DNA of 64,000 nucleotides from Theristus sp. LFF4_11 (taxonomy: Eukaryota > Nematoda > Chromadorea > Monhysterida > Xyalidae): NCBI GenBank assembly GCA_030248135.1, contig JASANC010003710.1, forward strand, positions 104,311 through 168,310, in the 5' to 3' direction. Under the pieces are notes generated by a model, which worked only from the letters and a program-made list of their open reading frames with translations, was not told where the DNA came from and did no database searches. Position numbers and translations under genes: made by a program. Position 1 is the stretch's first letter, and each line of letters starts with the position of its first letter. Shown here in pieces: positions 60,572 through 64,000 of the stretch.

Positions 60572-63243
60572 ATGGCGCAGTGCAACAATCAATGCAGCGT
60601 GATCACAAGTGTCGAACAATTGAACGGCTGTGGAGTGGTTGATATTGGACAAGGCCAACCGATTGCGTTTGCGTTACCTCTGTACGGTTACATGCTGCCG
60701 GCGATTGTGCTGGTAACGGTGTTTGCGAACACGATCATCATGCTCGCGATGTCACGACCACAAATGCGAACGGCGACAAATCAGATTCTAATGGCAATGG
60801 CGTTCACTGAAATGGGCACAGGTAACCGTTTTTATTCATCATAAGGCGTGCGTATCAACATGCATAATGCAGTGAGTGATCTAATACCACATAGGCGTTT
60901 CAAGTTTACCGTGGCTTCTGTACTACTACACGTTCGGCGGCTATTTGACCGACAAAGAATTTGGCTTGCCAGCATTCTGGTGTTCAAGTCATCGTTTCTT
61001 CGGCCAGCACCTGCCGAGCGTATTTCACATAGCAGCGACCTGGTTGACGGTATTCTTAGCAATACATCGCTATGCTTGCATCAGTTTGCCTTATACCATG
61101 CCAGCCAAGTGGAACATCAAACGTACACGCGTCGTTATCCTGGGTACAGTGAGCAAAAGATCCAGTTTGTTGATTCGTGCACACGACTGTCGATCAAGCT
61201 ACTGTAAATCATTGGCAATATCAGCTGATTGATTGGTTGCTTTTGAATTAGACTCATTGATTGGTCCAGCAAGAATGCACGCGAAACACGCATTTGTTCA
61301 GCCAGGTAAAGCACTTCATTCTCTATATTTGTTCATTATAGTGATCAGTGCATGTGCGATCGTCACGAACATACCGGAGATGTTGATGTTTGAAGCGACA
61401 CAGACAACGCTGCCGCTGTCGACGGGGCAAGCTAGTAGGAATGCAACCATGTGCCGATTGCAGCCACGGTGTTGGCTGCAGCATCTCGGCGGCGTTGATG
61501 TGCTCGTCAGCGCTGAGAAATATTTTCGCTCGTTCGCGTTTCACCTAATTCCCTCCGTTCTGCTCGTCTGCGCAACAAAGGCGCTTTACTCCAGAGTTCA
61601 CCGCTCTGATATTAACAGACGTCAAAGTGGCGGTGGTCCGGAGACTGACGATCCACTGATGGTTGCACCAGTATCAGCAGTGCGTTTTTTGCTGTTTCTT
61701 TTGTATCATGTATAAAGTTGACCACTTCTAGCACTTTTAGCACTTCTAGCCTTCTAGTTCTTACGACGCTTTACGCTTGAGACGTCTCTTACATGTGGTA
61801 CAAAGGGCAGTCAGCGGTTGTGACATCGGCTTAAACTTAGACTTTTTAAAATGTGTAACCTTGTAATCCTGTAATCTCTAAGCATCTAGCCCAAGTCCCT
61901 GTGCTCTGCCTTCCGATTGCTAGTCGCTAGCCGCTAGCTTCTAGCGCTTAGACTCTTACGGATGTAAAAGACGTTGTTTCAGGTGATAGACGTCTCTTAC
62001 GCTTGCAAGAGACGTCCCTTTTGCTTGTACAAAGGGCCGGTCAACAACGGTTGAAGCCTCGGCTTGAACTTAGACTTTTAACTTGTAGCCTCTAAGCATC
62101 TTGCACAAGCCTCTTGCACAAGATTCTGCCTTCCGGTTCAACCAACACGACGGCTCTTACGGCTGTTTGAACATTGGTCACCTTGCCATCCATGCAGCGT
62201 CCCAAACGGTGACTGATTTCCTCCGCGGCTGCTCGTCTCACCGCATGCTCTGCATTGAGCGCACATATCATGCATTGTATTTATACTTTGATGTCAGACT
62301 GCGCCCACGCGCTCATCGAGTGTCGCCAGCGGTGGCTGCAGTAGACGTCTGAAATCCAGCACTCGCATGCTGGTGGCAGTGATTTTTATATTTGTCCTCA
62401 TGGAAGTTCCCGTTTCGGTGTTTTTCATTCTACACGTGATCATGGTGCGTGCGAAATTTCCGTCTACTAACCCGCTTCACGTCATCATGAACAAGATACT
62501 TGTGTTCAGGTACTCGAAATTACTTTTTGTGTATGACCTATTTTTTTAAACGTGTCCCACTGAAATGACGACATGTGCCGCCAAACATGCGCTTGCCGTT
62601 CACAGCAAACCAGACTTTCCGTTTAGCCGAATGGTGAATGTCGAATCAGTCACACCAAACTGACATTTTAGTGCCTGTACTTTGACAAACTGGCGTTTTT
62701 AAAACGAATGACGTCATTTTAGTTCGGACACGTTTGAATAAATCCACAATACATACATTGTATGTGGTAAAATTGTTCATCTGATATTTAAAAGCATTAC
62801 ATATCAGTTTGATACGTAAAACAGCGACTCTTTTCAGAAACGTGCTGATTATAGCAGTTTATCCGTTGAATTTCGCAATCTACTGCGGAATGAGTGGGCA
62901 GTTCCGCGCATATCTGGCGGAATTGTGCCGTCGACTTTTATGCTTCGGTTGCACCATATCAACACGTTCACCCGCCGCAGTCCGCAAAACATCCAAACCA
63001 CTATTGGCATCACCAGTTCCAAAATCACAGTTGATGACGAACAATCGAAATCGCAACACAGCACCAGATGAGGATGCTTTTCAGAAGGACCCGAAAATAA
63101 ATGCTACTGCGTTCAACTGTGTGCGCGAAACAGATGACACACTGCATGCCGACGAATGTCTACCGGTGCAAACCATAGCGCTTAGGGATTATCGCTGTGA
63201 TACGATTTGTGAATTGAGCGAGCGTGACGTTGTTGTTGGTTGA
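60572..63243 (+). CDS. GPCR of the sex-peptide / myoinhibitory-peptide receptor-related group
   Basis: Exons: 60572-60821, 60895-61143, 61342 to about 61680, 62360-62509, 62838-63243. TM1 is PLYGYMLPAIVLVTVFANTI and TM2 ATNQILMAMAFTEM; then PWLLYYYTFGGYL; TM3 LPSVFHIAATWLTVFLAIHR, with HRY in place of DRY; TM4 CAIVTNIPEML; TM5 around FAFHLIPSVLLVCATKALYS; TM6 TRMLVAVIFIFVLMEVPVSV; TM7 YPLNFAIYCGMSGQFR. The sequences LMAMA, FH-x-A-x-x-WLT and YPLNFAIYCGMS are hallmarks, as I remember them, of insect SPR and its nematode relatives, which bind short amidated peptides. The C-tail is about 120 residues and ends ELSERDVVVG. The donor of exon 3 is not resolved: the candidate donors I see are phase 0 or 1 while exon 4 needs phase 2, so a short exon may be missing in the 0.7-kb intron. 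Confidence 0.8.
61775..62145. repeat. Two-copy tandem repeat in the receptor intron
   Basis: Two diverged copies (from about 61777 and about 61987) share GACGTCTCTTAC, GTACAAAGGGC, CGGCTTAAACTTAGACTTTT and CTCTAAGCATCT. Between and around them is TAGCTTCTAGC-type simple sequence. Confidence 0.65.
62548..62735. mobile_element. AAACGTGTCC MITE, copy 2, with inverted ends
   Basis: Starts AAACGTGTCCCACTGAAATG and ends with the inverse of AAACGTGTCCGAACTAAAAT; 188 bp, no coding. Lies between the TM6 and TM7 exons of the receptor. Its relative is at 49020. Confidence 0.75.
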
Positions 63244-63389
63244 ATGGTAGCCGCCGTTGCAAAACGGTTGCTAAAGACCTGGCACATTTATGTGCCAGCG
63301 AAAATAAGTGACCTCCTTCTCTGCATGTTGTCCAGTCTCTCATAGTAATCACTCATTATTGTTTTATTACGTGCAAGGGAATTAGCCAA

Positions 63390-63812
63390 ACTACAGTACA
63401 ATTACCTCTAATAAACCCCCATGGGGGTTTATTTCTTCAGCGACTTCTGGGGGTGGGGGTTTATTTTTTTGGGGGGGGGTTTAATTTGAAAACCATTTTT
63501 AGGGGTGAGCAAAATGGCAAAAATACCTTCCATGGCAGGAAGGAAGTCGCAGAAACTTCTACTCTACATAGAAATTTCCTTTTACAACAGCCTTTTGTAA
63601 TGAAATTACTATTAACTCATCCATTTGGGGCCTTTGGTAGCACAATTTCATCATTTTCACTGCAACCAGCCACTGAATTCGCTGGGTATGTGTTTCAAAC
63701 AGGTTTCCAATAATCCCCCATGGGGGATTATTTTGGGGGGGGGATTATTTGGAAACTTGTCGAGGGGGTGGGGGTTTATTTTGGGGGGGGGGTTAATAGA
63801 GGTAATACGGTA
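63390..63812. mobile_element. G-run-rich MITE with pogo-like ends
   Basis: The left end ACAGTACAATTACCTCTAAT and the inverted right end ACCGTATTACCTCTATTAAC are similar and resemble pogo/Tigger ends. Next to each end are CCCCCATGGGGG palindromes and runs of up to nine G. No transposase frame; two short frames are by-products. Confidence 0.55.
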
Positions 63813-64000
63813 ACATGAATGTCCAAGTTCAATCAATTTCAACTACTCTGCACTTGACCAACAAAGTAGGTATATTCATATCAGGCGTCATATCGCCATG
63901 TGTGTTTAAAAAAAATTAATAATCTACGCGTTGCCGTAACACCAATACAGTACATGCATGTGACAATAACGTTATCTTGTTTATGTTTGCAAGTACATAT

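Noticed and set aside
60169..60588. 139-codon minus-strand frame
   Set aside because: Overlaps the first exon of the SPR-like receptor and shows no recognisable feature.

Overview
The window is nuclear DNA of a metazoan, almost certainly a nematode. Genes are split by many short GT-AG introns (two use GC-AG), intergenic DNA is AT-rich and full of small inverted-repeat transposons, and the collagen at 47.4-49.0 kb has the membrane anchor, RxxR site and short Cys-bounded Gly-X-Y blocks typical of nematode cuticle collagens. Nothing prokaryotic or viral is visible. A basal (Dorylaimia/Enoplea-type) nematode is a guess from the divergence of the families; no species can be named from the sequence alone. 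All exon limits given are my own readings of splice sites, and I kept the joins that preserve frame.

Layout. 0.7-19.7 kb, minus strand: one very large extracellular gene made of PKD-like and C-type-lectin-like modules. Its 3' part is a tandem array of a six-exon cassette (about 987 coding nt, 329 codons) repeated in seven degrees of divergence; its 5' part is a run of PKD-like exons. Several transposon remnants sit in its introns. 20.9-24.1 kb: a 3.1-kb fold-back element. 26.2-28.9 kb, plus: an alpha/beta hydrolase of the BPHL (valacyclovir hydrolase) type. 29.9-32.3 kb: tandem satellites and a nested transposon. 32.3-35.5 kb, minus: a DEG/ENaC sodium channel that stops before its second membrane helix. 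35.9-36.5 kb: an A/C homopolymer block that may be an assembly artefact. 37.3-41.7 kb, plus: a voltage-gated potassium channel. 42.2-45.6 kb, minus: a rhodopsin-like GPCR. 47.4-49.0 kb, plus: cuticle collagen. 51.0-54.6 kb, plus: a secreted multi-module cysteine-rich protein. 55.9-59.3 kb, plus: a complete clan-3-like cytochrome P450. 60.6-63.2 kb, plus: a receptor resembling the insect sex-peptide/myoinhibitory-peptide receptor.

The genes do not form a pathway: two channels and two GPCRs are neuronal or sensory by family, collagen and the Cys-rich protein are secreted or structural, BPHL and P450 are detoxification or metabolic enzymes. The most unusual content is the cassette-built lectin/PKD gene and the dense set of related small transposons, several shared between introns of unrelated genes here.
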